Below, piece after piece: positions 35,258 through 48,073 of a stretch of DNA of 64,000 nucleotides (within the stretch, counting starts at the first letter, position 1; each line of letters starts with the position of its first letter). The DNA comes from Piper betle (Eukaryota > Streptophyta > Magnoliopsida > Piperales > Piperaceae). Both the position numbers and the translations under genes were made by a program. The notes beneath the pieces are model-generated. The model had not been told where the DNA came from, did no database searches, and saw only the letters and a list, made by a program, of their open reading frames with translations. The stretch covers positions 124,001 to 188,000 of the forward strand of contig JAURVB010013284.1 in the NCBI GenBank assembly GCA_033002965.1, written 5' to 3'.

Positions 35258-37895
35258 TCAATGATCAGTAAGATTATGGTGGAGAAGGCAATGGAAATGG
35301 TGCATGGCCATCTCTACGGAGGGCGCATATCGCCCTGTGCAGTAACCAGGACTCTCTAGACCCTTCTGCACCCCTTCACATATAGCAATGTCTTCAAACT
35401 GCAATTTGGCAGAGCAGAGTAGTGAGACAACCATAGTTTCAAAAGTTTTTGATAGCCACAATATTGTCTATGATGTGTGTGGATTTTTCAATCTTTTAGA
35501 GGGTGAAGAAGCGTCTCAAGACCTGCACTCTTTCACTTTCTTCTAAGCTTCGTTCTATGAATTCCTTGTCGTCCTGCAGGACCAAACAAATAATCTGTGA
35601 AAAGTTTACCATCTAGGCAAGTTTTGTAGACTTTCTTCTCAAACAATGTGCCTCGCCATGCATGATTTAAGATCGTCAAAATATCGGCATAAATCGAATT
35701 GCAGAGCTCACCTTAAGGGAAGCTTCAAGAAAGTAGTCAAATATAACTACACATTTTCTTGCACCCAACGGAAGAACCAGATTGGTATCCATCCAAGGAC
35801 CATACCTGTCCAAGATCAATGTTACAGACTTACATTACATTAGATGTATGACTCCTTGTCATCAACAATGACCCATATAACATCCTAGAGGACGTTAGAC
35901 ATATCATTATAAAGATTTTAAAAAGCATATAATATTTCATTTTTATGAGAAGAAAAATAGTGATGGCATAAACTGAATGCATAAATCAGGAACAGGAAAG
36001 ACCTGTTGACCATTAAATTTGGGTAGATGAAAGCATATAGAGCCTCGGATCCAAGCCTATCAAAGTTATCATCTTCATCCACAGGAATGCTTTGACACCT
36101 CTGAATGCTAACCTTCTCAAACATCTATTCGGCAGTGAGAAAATCAGACACTGTAATTGCAGAATGCTACTAGAAGACTTTCAAGATCCACGCATGTCTT
36201 CACTTAACATAATCAAATTAAACATGTAGACAGATCTATTGTTTGTTTTAGAAGGAAAACCATCTCATCAATATCAATTCCCGATCATCTGCATTTGACC
36301 ATCAATTGATGACACAAAATTCATGCCAAACCAAGTGTTAATTGTTAAAGTTTGATGTCTTTCATCGTTCAACTCTCAAACAGCCTACGTCCAAGCTACT
36401 TGGCCCCAGTCTATAACTATGCATAGAATCATAGTAGTCATTAGATCAATGCAAACAAATTCCACAATAAGAGATCCTAATTCATTAGGAGCATGAAGTA
36501 AACATACAGTGGTTGAATATGAATTGAGGTTTAGACCAGATGCAAGACCTCCATGAGCATATGGAACATGATAGCCACCATCTAAATAATTGTCGCAGAA
36601 AACCTACATACAGAGAAGACGAGAGAATGAAGAGTACGACCACTAAAAAGTGCTTTATGCCAATACAAAATCTAAGCTTAAAGAAGCAAACCTTCCAATT
36701 GCATTCGATTGTGTACTCACGCCTACAGACATGGACCAGTGAGGAATCAATTCCGTTAGAACTAAGTATCTTGAAACAGCTTCCAAGCCACTCTTTTCCC
36801 GCTATGTCCGAATCGGTGTACTCTAGAGATGTCATGTTCTTGTCGAAATTGATTAGCACAAACGGACCCCAAATGACCACGTTCAATGGTACAAGACCAA
36901 ACTCCTAGCAGTAGTAGAATCACCACAGTAGATAACCAAGCTTCACCAAATAAAACAACAAAAAAAATATCAAATCGTGTTTTTCATAAATTAGCTTTGA
37001 TCAAGTTCTCATACATTGACATCGAAGTTCTTTATCCCAGAGATACGGGTAGCCTTCAGAAGCTTCCCATCTAGCCCATACGTCCATCCCTACAAAACAA
37101 AACATGCAATCTCAATAAAAACACCCACTTTGAAGAATTTGCAATCATATAAGCTTATTGAAACAAAAGGTCACTTAGTAAATAAAAGAGTATACAAATC
37201 CAGAACTGACATGATATGGGCATACAAAGCAAGATTTTTGCCCACTCCCAGAAGCAACAAGAGAGGCATGGTGCCGGCAGACATTATGGAAAGCACGAAT
37301 GTTCCCATTAGCATCATGACAAACCACATACTGCAGAGAACCTAATCTGTCGATCAAAACAACAAGGGAGATCGATAACAATATCTCGATCAAAAAACGA
37401 CGTTGTCGGTGTTCTTAAAACAGAATAAACAAAAGCATATAACAAGAATCACCTCCCGGTGAAAAAATCAAAAGGGTTTCTAATCTGCTCCACAAACCCT
37501 GCACACCAACCAACACAACGCCGATATCAGAAGCAAAACTTCCAAACTCCTTGGAAGTGTTTCAAACGAGACCATGGGCATCACATACCCACCGCCTGCC
37601 ATCCACGGTAGAAGACGCGTTCAAACTCGAGATGGAGGAAAGCAGGGTCGGTGTACCAGGAGCTCGGGGGAGTTAGAGCCTCGCTCAAGGGGAGCTTAGG
37701 ATCGAAGGCCTCCACCAGCGGCGAACAAGCGGGGGACAGGGACGGGGTGGTTGGAGAAGTGCTGGTTCGTTGGCGACGGGCGGCGTGGAGGATGTGGCTG
37801 CGCCGGCGAGGGCAGGGAGAGCTGGCGCCGGCTGCCGACGGGGTGATGGGAGGAGATTCCGGTGGAGGTCGGAGGAGAGGGACGACGACCGCCAT
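35258..37895 (-). CDS. CMO: Choline monooxygenase, chloroplastic (Rieske-type)
   Basis: Ferredoxin-dependent stromal enzyme oxidising choline to betaine aldehyde, the first step of glycine betaine synthesis. Ten exons in transcript order: 37895-37589, 37498-37453, 37346-37211, 37089-37015, 36904-36692, 36603-36508, 36124-36003, 35805-35712, 35573-35523, 35398-35258. They total 1281 nt, or 426 residues, close to the 439 of spinach CMO, and every junction keeps frame. Visible parts: a Pro/Ser/Arg-rich transit-like N terminus (about 1-60); the start of the mature part (SSWYTDPAFLHLEFERVFYR); the Rieske cluster ligands CRH and CPYH; the mononuclear iron site DNYLDGGYHVPYAH; FDRLGSEALYAFIYPN; and RYGPW; a C-terminal GRYAPSVEMAMHHFHC. 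All iron ligands are present, so it looks functional. The chosen ATG lies 24 codons inside a longer open frame because the extra residues do not look like a transit peptide. Confidence 0.94.
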
Positions 37896-38121
37896 TAGAT
37901 TCTGGTATCTGAGAATCTGTCCTTCCCTTGTTTTCCACTTTTGGAAGTGTCGTTTTTCGGCAATCAATGATAACCGTTTCTGCTATATTGACTTGTTTTT
38001 GGCTAATAACATTTCCGGGAGAAATAATAGATAATTTTAAAAATTAATTATATGATTAATTATATAATAAAATATAAATTAAATAAAAAACTATTTTATA
38101 ATTGTATTTTACCGCAAGACC
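37896..38121. promoter_or_regulatory. Upstream flank of the choline monooxygenase gene
   Basis: A short flank between the CMO start and the left edge of a transposon remnant. It should contain the leader and core promoter. No motif is distinctive enough to call. Confidence 0.35.
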
Positions 38122-39411
38122 CAGGGCTGTTAATTGAGCGAGTCAGCTTGCGAGCATTTGACATTGGGCTTGGCTCGACTCCACTGACAAAAAAATTAGC
38201 CGATTCCAATAGGAATTGGCCGATTTAAATCGGATCGGGAGCGATCCGATTTCAAATTGGCGTCAAATCGAGTTAGAATCGATTTTTTGGATAAATGATA
38301 AAAATAGCCTTAGTATGATATTAAATAAATTATTTAATTATGGGCAAAATTGAAATTAAAATTTTAAAATGATAAAAATACCCCTTACATCGCCCTCCCT
38401 CTGCTGCCACCGCCCCTTCCCTCTGGTCGTGTGCTGCTACCCCTTCCCGCCGACCCTGTGCACCTTCTGTCGTCGCCCCTCCCTCCACCATCGCCCCTTG
38501 CCTCCACCCTCCATTCGTTGGTCTACCGTCGCCCATGCGCAAGGGACAATTGGGGCCGACAAGTGGCGGGGCCGGGCGGAGGCGCAAGGGGGGGGAGGGC
38601 TGGGTGGGGCCGACGGGGAAGGGCGGTGGAGGCAGCGGCCGGGGTGAAGGAGTGGGGTGCGTCGGGGGTGGCATTCTCATAATTAAAAGTTGACCCGACT
38701 CTGACTCGAGTCAAAAATAATAAATAGTTCTAAATAATTTAAAAATCTAAAAAATATGTAAAATATCATAAAATATAATACACACAATAATATCAAAATA
38801 ACATCAATACCTAACTTTTATATATTTATGTTATGCGTTGTCAAATTATTATATACGACTGATTTGGACCGACTCAATTGAATCAATTCCTGACCAATTC
38901 GATCTGATTCAGTGACTCCCTTGAAAATTGATTCCGATTCCGATTCATTTCTCCAACTATGCTCGAACTTGAATCTTACGAGCCGAACTTGAGCAAGGCC
39001 ATGTTTGACTCGACTTGACTCGTAACTCTATTCATAGCTCGACTCAAACTCGACTCGATAATGTAATATAATAATATATATAATATCACTTGCATACTCA
39101 AAATACATTTTAAAATGTAACAGGGAATATAATTTTGCATTAAAATACACTTCTTGGGATTCTTCCTAGCTTCCAATTTCCAATCGTCTCTTTCCTTCAT
39201 GGTATCCAACAGGTTTGTCCATGTGTTGTGTTATCGGCTTATCTAGTTAATAATCATCTATAAAAAAATATTAATAGGGATGCACACTTATGTTAAAATT
39301 TTTTTCCATGTTTGATGAAAACATGATATGAAAAATACTTATATATAAAAAAGGAAAGCACGAAATCAAACCCAAAAAATAAATACCCAACAAATATACA
39401 TAAAATAGAAA

Positions 39412-39531
39412 TCAAACATAGAAAATTATGTTATTTTTAAAACAATATCAAGAAATTTAAATTGGCTTAATTCAAACATAGAAAATTATGTTATTTTTAA
39501 AACAATATCAAGAAATTCAAATTGGCTTAAT
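39412..39531. repeat. 60-bp tandem duplication
   Basis: 39412-39471 is repeated at 39472-39531 with one or two differences (AAATTTAAATT against AAATTCAAATT). The near identity suggests a recent event. Confidence 0.93.
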
Positions 39532-39804
39532 TCAATTTAATTGTATAGCATTTTATTAGATTTTATTTAGTATTTTTGAGATTTATTTTATTATTATTGA
39601 CTCGATTCGCAAGCGAGTCAACTTTTGTTTACAAAACTACCCTTGCCTTCATTCTCTCTCTTGCCAAAGCGTCGCTTCATCTTCTCCTAGGCAGCTGGGC
39701 CGGCAGACCTCTTCTCGCCCGGCAACCTTCATCTCCGACCACCGCCCCACCTCCCCCCCGGTCCTCCCTTGCCAGGACAATGGCCTGACTTCCTCACATT
39801 CACG

Positions 39805-40410
39805 AAGTGCAACTCTTCCTCTCCTGGCCGCCTTCATCTTTTGGTTGCCGCCACCAGTTCCACCGCCGTTGTAGCCGACCGGAGCCTTCATCTCCGACCA
39901 CCTTCCCCGATCCATCGCCGTCCTCAGCCCGGACCGCTCCTTGAGTTCCTTGGTGTCCCTGAAGTGCAATCTTCCTCCCGGCAATCTTCTTCTTCTTGCC
40001 GCAGCCGCCGCTGTGGTCGACCAGAACCATCATCTCCAACCGCCTTCCCCGATCCATTGTCGTCCACCTCCGCCCTGACCGCTGCCTGAGTTCTTTGGCA
40101 TTCCCAAAGTGTAATCTTCCTCCTGACCACCACCGCCGCAACTGCCGTTGTGGCCGACCATAGCCATCATCTCCGATCACCTTCCCATATCCATCGCCGT
40201 CCTCCTCCACCTAGACCGCTGCCTGAGTTCTCCAAGATTCCCAAAGTGCAATCTTCCTGCCTTCTTCTTTGGCTGTTGCCACTGCCATCGATGTGGCCGA
40301 CCGGAGCCATCATCTCCAACCTCCTTCCCCGATCCATTGCCGTCCACCTCCACCCGGACCGCAAGCTGAGTTATCCAGTGTTCCCAAAGTGCAATCTTCC
40401 TCTCAGTCCT
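39805..40410. repeat. Minisatellite with units of about 138-157 bp
   Basis: The block AAGTGCAATCTTCC starts at about 39805, 39962, 40106, 40244 and 40387. Each unit continues through a GCCGCCGC-type tract, TGGCCGACC, CATCATCTCC, CCTTCCCCGATCCAT and TGCCTGAGTT. There are four full units plus a partial one. Open frames over it on both strands are repeats of the unit rather than a recognised protein. Confidence 0.85.
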
Positions 40411-40450
40411 GACCTTCTTCCTCCGCCACTGCCACTGTGACGATCCCGGG

Positions 40451-41438
40451 CAGGTTTTTATTTTAGTGTACATAAAAAATACAACACTTAGCCATTTAAA
40501 ATAATTAAATTCATCATTTACCCCTAAATTTTAGCATCATTTCCTGATAAAAAATATTAGTTATTTTTTTTCAAAATTAGCGCTATTAGGCAAATTAATA
40601 CCATTAAGTGATAACACAATAAACTTGCAATCGCTTAATTTATGATATAGAATTGTTGCATCAAAATAAAATTAATTGTTATTAATTTCATTAAAATTAA
40701 TTAATATATACAATAAATGAATGTATTAAAATAAATTATATGATAATTAAAAATATATTACTATTTTATTTAATTTTCTATCATGGCCTTTTTTATAACC
40801 CGAAAGATGAAATATTATTTATTATTTTTTTACATCATGGTCTTTTTATAACCCGTAATATAGATGAATGTTATAAAATATAGACTATAGTGTTTTTTTT
40901 CAATTTTGGGTTTACAATTCTAAGCATTTTATTTTTGGAAACATTTACCATTGAACATGTCTTAGATATTTTGTAAAAAAATTGAAGCATGGTTGCAACT
41001 TGAAACAACCTTTTATTATTGAGATAATTTATATAAATAGTTTGATATACTATTTTTGTTAATTTTAATCTCTATAGTTGGATATTTTCTCCTAAATGAG
41101 TTACTTTCGATTTTATGATCGAGTTAATTTCGAGCTCCTGAACGAGTTGTTTTTGATCTCCCAAACGAGCTATGTTTGAGCTCCCAAACGAGTTAGTTTC
41201 GAGCTCCTCAGAATTAAACAGTTTAAGTATATTCGATCTCAAACAAAATAAAAAAATATTCGAGTCAATCTAGAGCATATATATATATAACTCGTTCGAT
41301 CTCGAGTCGAGCTCGAACGAACTTTGAGCTAGTCGAGTTAGAGCACAAGCTGAGCTCAACTTGCTTACTCGCTTAGCAGCCTAAAAGTACCGATCAAAAT
41401 TTAATTACAAAAAATAAAACTTTCATTTCCACCCTATC
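40451..41438. other. AT-rich tail between the minisatellite and the left LTR
   Basis: AT-rich, with repeated CTCCCAAACGAG/CTCCTGAACGAG units at about 41090-41210 and a TATATATATA tract near 41279. No gene is visible. Confidence 0.45.
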
Positions 41439-44114
41439 TGTAGAACTCGTGACTCGAGTCAGAGTTTTACGTTACCGAACCAGTCGATTCAACCGTTGGT
41501 TTGAGTCGAGTCAGTTTCATGAACCGCGTGCTGAGTCGAGGCCAGCCGTAAGTTATTAGCGATGAGAGTCACGTAAGTATACATTATTTTTCTTTTTATA
41601 TGTTCGATCGTAGAAATAGTTTTAAGCCGAATAACGCATTATGATGTGTTGTGTTTGTTTTATTTTATGGGATTTTTCCATTTTTTTCTAGATTTTTTAG
41701 GATTTATTATTAACTAGTTATTATTTTGACTTAAGTACGAATCGAGTCAATACTTATTTATGGGTTTGCCATTGAGGGTGTTTTTCTCCTTCCTGACACC
41801 GCCGCCGACGTCGCACTGCCGTCGATCAACGCCGCCCCGCCTTGCCGTGTCCTCGTCGTGCCGCCACGATGCCGGAATCGCCCCACAAGCCGCGACGCTC
41901 CCCTTGTCAATTCGCCGCCGTCCAGGCCGCACCGCCGCGCCGTGACCCCGACGACCACCCCCTTGACCTACCCGACGTTTCCCCCTACCTAGAGCCGCCG
42001 TCGAAGCCGGTCGTTGGCCTGATCGGAACGACCAACCGACCTAACCAAACTCGACGCCGCCGATGGTGGTCATCGCCGCCGCAGCCGCCATTGCTGTCAC
42101 CACCATTGGGACGAACTCGCCGAGCCGGTGCTACCCTTACCTTGATCGCCCTGCTGGAACAGTCGCCAGAAAACCGCCGGGACAGTTGCCGATAAATTGC
42201 CAAAAACTGGATTTGCCGAAATTCGTCGGAAATCACCTAATCTTCCGCCAAATCCCTCTGATTGAACCCTTTCGAACTTTGAACGCCATAGGGTGCTGAA
42301 TTCGAGTCACGAATCCCGCTAGGTATAATTTATTTTAACTTAATTATTTAAAAGTATTGATTATTAGAATTGCATGCTAGGATTGGTGAATTGCATGTTA
42401 TAATTATATATATAAATGTAGAATTGATTAAGGATAAAATATGAAATTTGTTTGATTGAGTGGTGTTAAAAATGGAGGCTAAGAAACTAATTAGGGTAAC
42501 TAGGTAATGATCATGATCTAATGCAAACTAGCCTAAGTAGACTTGCTAGAATTGATATAGGTTGATGTGTGTTGATTGATGCGTGATGGATGTATGTGTG
42601 ATATAGGATGTATGACTGCATCATGAGCGGGCGTTAGTATTTAGTTTCGATGTGTAGGTACGGAGTAGGAGCTCGCCACCTAGGCACGAGGACACGCTTG
42701 GAGCTTCTACCAGGTCCGTTTAGGACTCGTTCTCTGTTTTATGCTATTCCATTGTGTATTTGATTTATCATGTGCACAGGACGAGTCAAGTGGCATTTTA
42801 TCGAATCCCACTTAACTCGGGCCATTTAGCCAACAGTTTTTTTCGGACTAATAACCCTCGAGGATGAGATCCCTCGAGTCAGTTTTCGAAATTAAGATCC
42901 ACTACAGGTTGCCTTCGGGCCTATTGTATAAATCCCAACCCAGTCCTATATATGTATAGTTTTCGCGTTTTCAGTGAGAGATGGAATGAGGGTTACTGAC
43001 AGCCACGCCTCTCAGATAGGGCATGTGCCCGGAAGAGTGGGCTCTAGAGCTGGGGAGAACCCACTTCGTTCCCGAAGGATCCGGACAACTCCACCTTTGA
43101 GTTCCTCAAACCCGGAGAAGTGTGGAGGTTTACGGGTACTGCAATGCAGCGCATGTCTAGACTTGTGGTTCAAAGGGTACTAAAGGCAGACTGCCTGAGA
43201 GTGTTTGGCCTTCGTGCTCAAGGCCTGGAGTAATATAGAAGATGTAGAGGGCGGAAAGGAATGAGATTTGATGCGAGAAGCGATAGAGAAATGACCTAAG
43301 GTATGAGAATGAGAAAGAAAGGGAGACGCTGTCGACCCGAGGGTAACGCCCGATGGCGAGCTCCCATATATGCCCTGATGAGAGTTCTTGAGGAAGTATA
43401 TAGTTTTGATTCAACAAGAGAGTTTGCTCTCCTGTGCCAGATTGATATTAATTATTTCCCGGGCCGGTAACACTCATTACTGACGGTTTTTCTATATATA
43501 TGTAGGTGAGAAATGTGAGGGATGAAAGTTGTCGGGACTGCGGATGAGCAACACGGAACTGCGCACACATGTACTTGCCGCGTGTAATGTATAATGATGG
43601 TGTGTTAATGCTATGTGAATGATAATTTTGATGTGTTTGTTTGGATGAATTGCTTGTTATGAAATGAACGGATAAATGTGAATGAGTAGGGAGCCTTGGA
43701 GTTCAGCCTCGGCTCAAATGAAAACAAATGAGATAATGATGGGATGTCGTGGTAGATTGTTATGTTTTATCGTATTTTGATAAAATATTTATATACCCTT
43801 GTTGTGGATAGGTTGGCCCCTATTGCACTTTTAGAGGAGATTCTTGTCCGTTTTTTCGTAAAAAATTAATGAATGTTTATTTAAATTTCTTACTTGTTGC
43901 ATGGTTTTGTTTTGCTTGCACGTTATGGCATGCATGTAGGACCGCGTTAGAACCCAATTGTTCCCATTCATGCATTTCATGGTTGCATCCCCATCTTAAG
44001 ATGTCTGAGGGCAGATCCGGGTCGGCTTAACCGAACCCAGTAGATTAGCAAACGGTTCGGTCGCCGGTGACATTTTCGGGTCGGTTCACGGGTGAGCCGA
44101 AACGGGGTGTTACA
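41439..44114 (+). repeat. 5' LTR of the left retrotransposon
   Basis: Begins TGTAGAACTCGTGACTCGAG (a diverged form of the TGTAAAACCC end of its relatives) and ends GGGGTGTTACA, four bases before the primer binding site. It contains the palindromic GACTC..GAGTC module (41725-41750), a GC-rich block (41790-42190), a conserved segment around TCCCTCGAG (42840-42890) and a TATA-type site. Length is 2676 bp. Confidence 0.88.
42925..42933 (+). promoter_or_regulatory. Putative TATA box of the LTR promoter
   Basis: TGTATAAAT follows the conserved GGGCCTAT string. The same position in the other LTRs of this window reads TATATAAAT or TGTATAAAT in LTR orientation, a conservation that supports a promoter element. 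Confidence 0.5.
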
Positions 44115-44118
44115 ATAA

Positions 44119-44130
44119 TGGTATTAGAGC
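44119..44130 (+). other. Primer binding site, initiator tRNA-Met type
   Basis: TGGTATTAGAGC lies four bases after the LTR end. The canonical plant Met site is TGGTATCAGAGC, so there is one mismatch. It fixes the orientation of this element and of its LTR family. Confidence 0.88.
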
Positions 44131-44301
44131 TAACCCTTGGTTGATTAAGATGGTAGGTGCGTTACAGGTTACATGTGTGCCGAAGCTGCTCCGAGCTGTA
44201 CCGATAGGTATTTTTCTGTCTTAATATTTTCGGGTTACAGATTTTCTTACGAATCGGTGGTGTGACAGGGTGAACAGATCAGATCAGGAATTTGTAGAGG
44301 G

Positions 44302-45389
44302 ATGTTGACACATACCCGCCGGACGCAGATCAGGACCCCATCGCCTCCAATAGCCAGACAAGACAGTCTTAGCCCTGTTCACAATGATGCCGCCTCCAGT
44401 CAACCTAGGACTGCCATGCCACCAGTAGAGGTCAGTGTGACAGTTTCAGCTAGCTGATGTGGTGAGAGCCATTATCAAGATAGTCGCCGTGGACCGAGAT
44501 AGTCGCCGAGACCGAGACAGTGGTCACGACAGTTACCGCACCAGAAGTACCCGACAGGAGAGAGACACAATGATCTCTAGGTTGACGGAAACTCAGACAC
44601 AAATGTAGCAAAGTCAGGAAGAATTTAGGAGACAAATGTAGCAAGATCAGGAGGAATTCAGGAGAGAGCTCAAGCAGATAGCTCTTTCTATATCTAGAAC
44701 TGAGAAGAGACCAGCAATGGGTGAAGAGGCACGGGGAGAGCCAGCAGTTTCCATAGACCTTCTACCGCTGCCTCCTCCTCCAGAGGGCTACTACGATGAT
44801 AGCTCCTCTATTTGCCCCACTTCAGGCAAGGATGAGACCAAACATCAGTGGAACTGTAGTAACAGGTAGCGGGCCGACTATAGGCAGAAGTGGAGCTGCA
44901 AGATTTGACAGTGTACCAGCAAGTACGGGACCACAACTTACTCGGTATGAGCAAGGAGAAGGATCGAATAGATCAGTGGATACGAGGAAATTGGAACTGT
45001 GGCAATACGAGAGGTTCGTGAAGAATGGTGGAAAACCTTTCTTTGGAAAGTTGGACGCATAAGAGGCATTCTTGTGGATATCGTCAGCTACAGGAGTGTT
45101 TGACACTATGGCATGCCCCGCGGAGCACCGAGTGCGCATCATCACAGGAGTATTCCAAGACAAGGCAAGGATATGGTGGAGTTCGGTCCACAATTCTGTA
45201 TTTGCCCATCATCAGCCCCAAGACATCACATGGGAGGAATTTAGGGCGGAATTCGATGGAAATTATTTCCCGCCAAACGTCAAGAAGAGGAAGGAATGGG
45301 AATTCCAGATGCTGAGGTAGGGACCCATGATGGTGGTACAATATGAGATTAGGTTTAGAGCTCTGGAGAGATTTGCACCAGACTTGGTG
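44302..45389 (+). pseudogene. gag: gag relic, 5' part (left copy)
   Basis: Capsid-region gene of the retrotransposon, starting near the ATG at 44302. Frames break repeatedly. Two TAG stops (44606-44608 and 44639-44641) stand where the right copy has CAG, a C-to-T change expected from deamination of methylated cytosine. Legible parts are a Gln/Glu-rich coiled stretch, a GGKPFFGKLDA segment (to 45062), and in another frame a retrotransposon-gag core: VFDTMACPAEHRVR, then DKARIWWSSVHNSV and EFDGNYFPPNVKKRKEWEF. Gag is then interrupted by the solo LTR at RFAPDLV. Confidence 0.85.
45385..45389. repeat. Target-site duplication, left copy (TGGTG)
   Basis: Matches 48074-48078 exactly and flanks the nested LTR. 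Confidence 0.88.
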
Positions 45390-48073
45390 TGTAATACCCC
45401 AAATCCGGTCCATGCTCATGAACCGAACCGGCATGTTACAGGCCCCAGTTAGGTCGGCTAACCCGAACCCAACTCGCGCGGATCTAATCTTGGCGTCTTA
45501 AGAGGAAGATATTACTCGTCATGCATGGATGAATGCACAAAATCCTAACATGATACTACATGGATGACATGCAAACTAAATTACGCACCATCACATCAAT
45601 ATAATAATATCATAACAAAATATAACCACTCAATCGACTGACATGTGTGCAAGCGACGACAGTGCTCCTCCGTCCAAGCTGGCTCCTCCAACTCGTGATT
45701 ATTACCTACATATAATATAAAAACACGTCAGTAACAAGTATTACTGGTCCGGAAAATAAAATAACTATAACAAGCTGGCTATGAGAGCAAACTCTCATAT
45801 GAAAGAAAACATCATATACTCCACGTGAACACTCTGAAGGGCACTACTGAGGAGCCACTGGGCTGCAGACCCGGTAGCATCCCGAACTTACTGATCTGCT
45901 GCTGCTGATGCCACTCTCGGCATTTTCTTACTTCATTTTCTGGTCTCAAATCCTAAGCCCTCTCCTTACCTCCATATTTCTCCTGGCCTTGAGCACGAAG
46001 GCCGAGTACTCTCAGGCAATCGCCTTTAGTACCCTTTGAACCACAAGTCCGGACATGCGCTGTACGTAAACAGTACCCATAAACCTCCACGTTCTCCGGG
46101 TGTGAGGAACTCAAACGCGGAGTTGTCAGGATCCCTCGGGAATGGAACAGTCTGCTGGCACTAATCCAGAGCCCGCTTTGACTGTCACGGCATCCGCTCA
46201 TGGTACGTGCAGTCGATTTCTCCATCTCTCGTCTCACTAAAAACGCGAAAACTACATATATATAGGGCTGGGTAAGGATTTATATAATAGGCCCGAAGGC
46301 AACTTGTGGTGGATCTTGTTTTCGAAATCATCCTCGAGGGATCTCATCCTCGAGGGGTTATTAATCCGGAAAACTGTTCGGTTAAATGGCCCGAGTTAAG
46401 TGGGATCCAATAAAATGCCACTTAACCCGTCCTACAAATAATAAAATAAACATACAATAGAAAAGAGCGTAAAACAGAGACGAGTCCTAAACGGACCTGG
46501 TAGAAGCTCCAAGCATGTCATCGCGCCTAGGCGGCGAGCTCCTACTCCGTACCTACACATCAAAACTAAATACTAACGCCCGCTAACTAAATGATGCATC
46601 AAACGCAATGAACATCACACACAATTCAATCATCAACATCCAGCAACAGTTAAATAATCATAAATGTAAATAATTCTAACTCATCCTATTCATACCAATT
46701 TTATTGTGTTTTTCAAGGTTACGTCCTGATCACTTATCATGCTGAGACTCGATCTACCTCATTAGATCACTTAACCTTCATTCTCAATTAATTGCATCAT
46801 GCAATCATCATTTCATTCATAGTCATACATTTATCCTAACAACTAACCAATTCTAGCATGTTATGCTAACAATCATTATCAATTTTAAATAATCAAATCG
46901 GAGGTAATTATACCTCATGTCGTCGGCAATCAGCGACGGCTAGGGTTCCGTCGCGCATCTTGGAGCTCGAATTCGGCGCTCATCGGCATCCGACGTTCGA
47001 TCGGGATCGACTAGATGAACTCCTCGGAAGATCCGGCGAATTCCAGCGAATCCGATTTTCTGGCAGTTTTCCGGCAGGTTTCAGTAGTTTTCCGGTAGCT
47101 TCCGACGGTTTTTCGGCGACAGTCGTCGGCGGCGTCTACTGGCCGGAAAGTGGTCATATTGGGTACCATTGGAACCGGCTCGGCGAGCCCAACACATCCA
47201 CGACGTCGACGTGGTTGGCCGAGGCGGTGGCTCGCCGAAAAATGGCTAAAACAGAGGCGGCGGTGGTGGGTAGCTAGATCCGGCCGGCCTGGGCGACGAT
47301 GGCCTCCACTCCAGTCGGGGAAGGTCGCCGGGTGGTCGAGGATGTTGAGGCTAGAGCTGGATCGCAGTGGCGGAATCGACGACACGAGCGCAACGCGGGC
47401 GCGGCGCTTGGCGCGGCGATCCGGCGTCACGGCGGCCAAATGATGGCCGGGACTGGTCGGGGAGGCACGGCGACGCCGTGGCGGGGCTAGTCGGCGACGA
47501 TCGGCAGCCAGGTTGCGTCAGCGACGGCGACGGTGGCACGCATGGGGGAGGCGTCGGGAAGGGTTTTGGGAAGAAGGCAGTCGGGAGGGGAGAAAAATAA
47601 CTGGGTGGCAATTTCGTAAATAAGACTTGACTCGTCTCCGGCTCGAGTCAAGTATAATAACTAAGTCGTATTAAATCCTAAAAAATTTCATAAAAATCGG
47701 AAAAATCCCGTAAAATCAAACAAACACCAAAACATCATAATGATATGCTCTAGAACTATCAACCCAGCCAAACTGCTCGTAACGTGTCCTAATGCGGTAA
47801 ACGACCTAAAACTAATTCTATGATCCACTATATATATATATATATATATATATAAAAACAACTGGCATACTCTTATATATTCTGATAACTCATTTTGTTC
47901 TGTTGTGTTCATGACGTTATCATCATATACTTGGGTACGCATGACCCTCATAGCTCATACACGTGATCGGCGTCGGCTCGGTACATGTGTCCTGAAACTG
48001 ACTCAACTCGAAAATAACAGTCGAACCGACCGGTTCTGAATATAAAACCCTGACTCGAATCATGGGTTTTACA
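45390..48073 (-). mobile_element. Solo LTR nested in gag, 2684 bp
   Basis: It begins TGTAATACCCC, ends GGGTTTTACA, is flanked by the perfect duplication TGGTG and splits the gag codon run RFAPDLV|STEERR. Its sequence is closely related to the solo LTR at 27348-30390 throughout (GC-rich block 46960-47600, palindrome module 47625-47650, TATA-type segment near 46280). Orientation is minus. A TA tract of about 13 units lies at 47829-47854. Confidence 0.9.

Larger units (their letters stand above)
38122..41383. mobile_element. Decayed DNA transposon remnant, hAT-like ends
   Basis: The left end CAGGGCTGTTAATTGAGCGAG resembles the complement of the right end (CTCGCTTAGCAGCCTA), with GCGAGT and CAGCTTG/CAAGTTG wording inside. 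No clear 8-bp target duplication is visible, so the boundaries are tentative. The interior is a patchwork: a GC-rich block (38390-38670), a GACTCGAGTC-like module (38690-38715), GACTCG-rich stretches (38990-39060, 41280-41350), a 60-bp duplication and a minisatellite. There is no transposase-coding frame. It may instead be several overlapping insertions. Confidence 0.35.

Noticed and set aside
37651..38034. 127-codon plus-strand frame opposite the first CMO exon
   Set aside because: Antisense shadow of the CMO transit-peptide exon.
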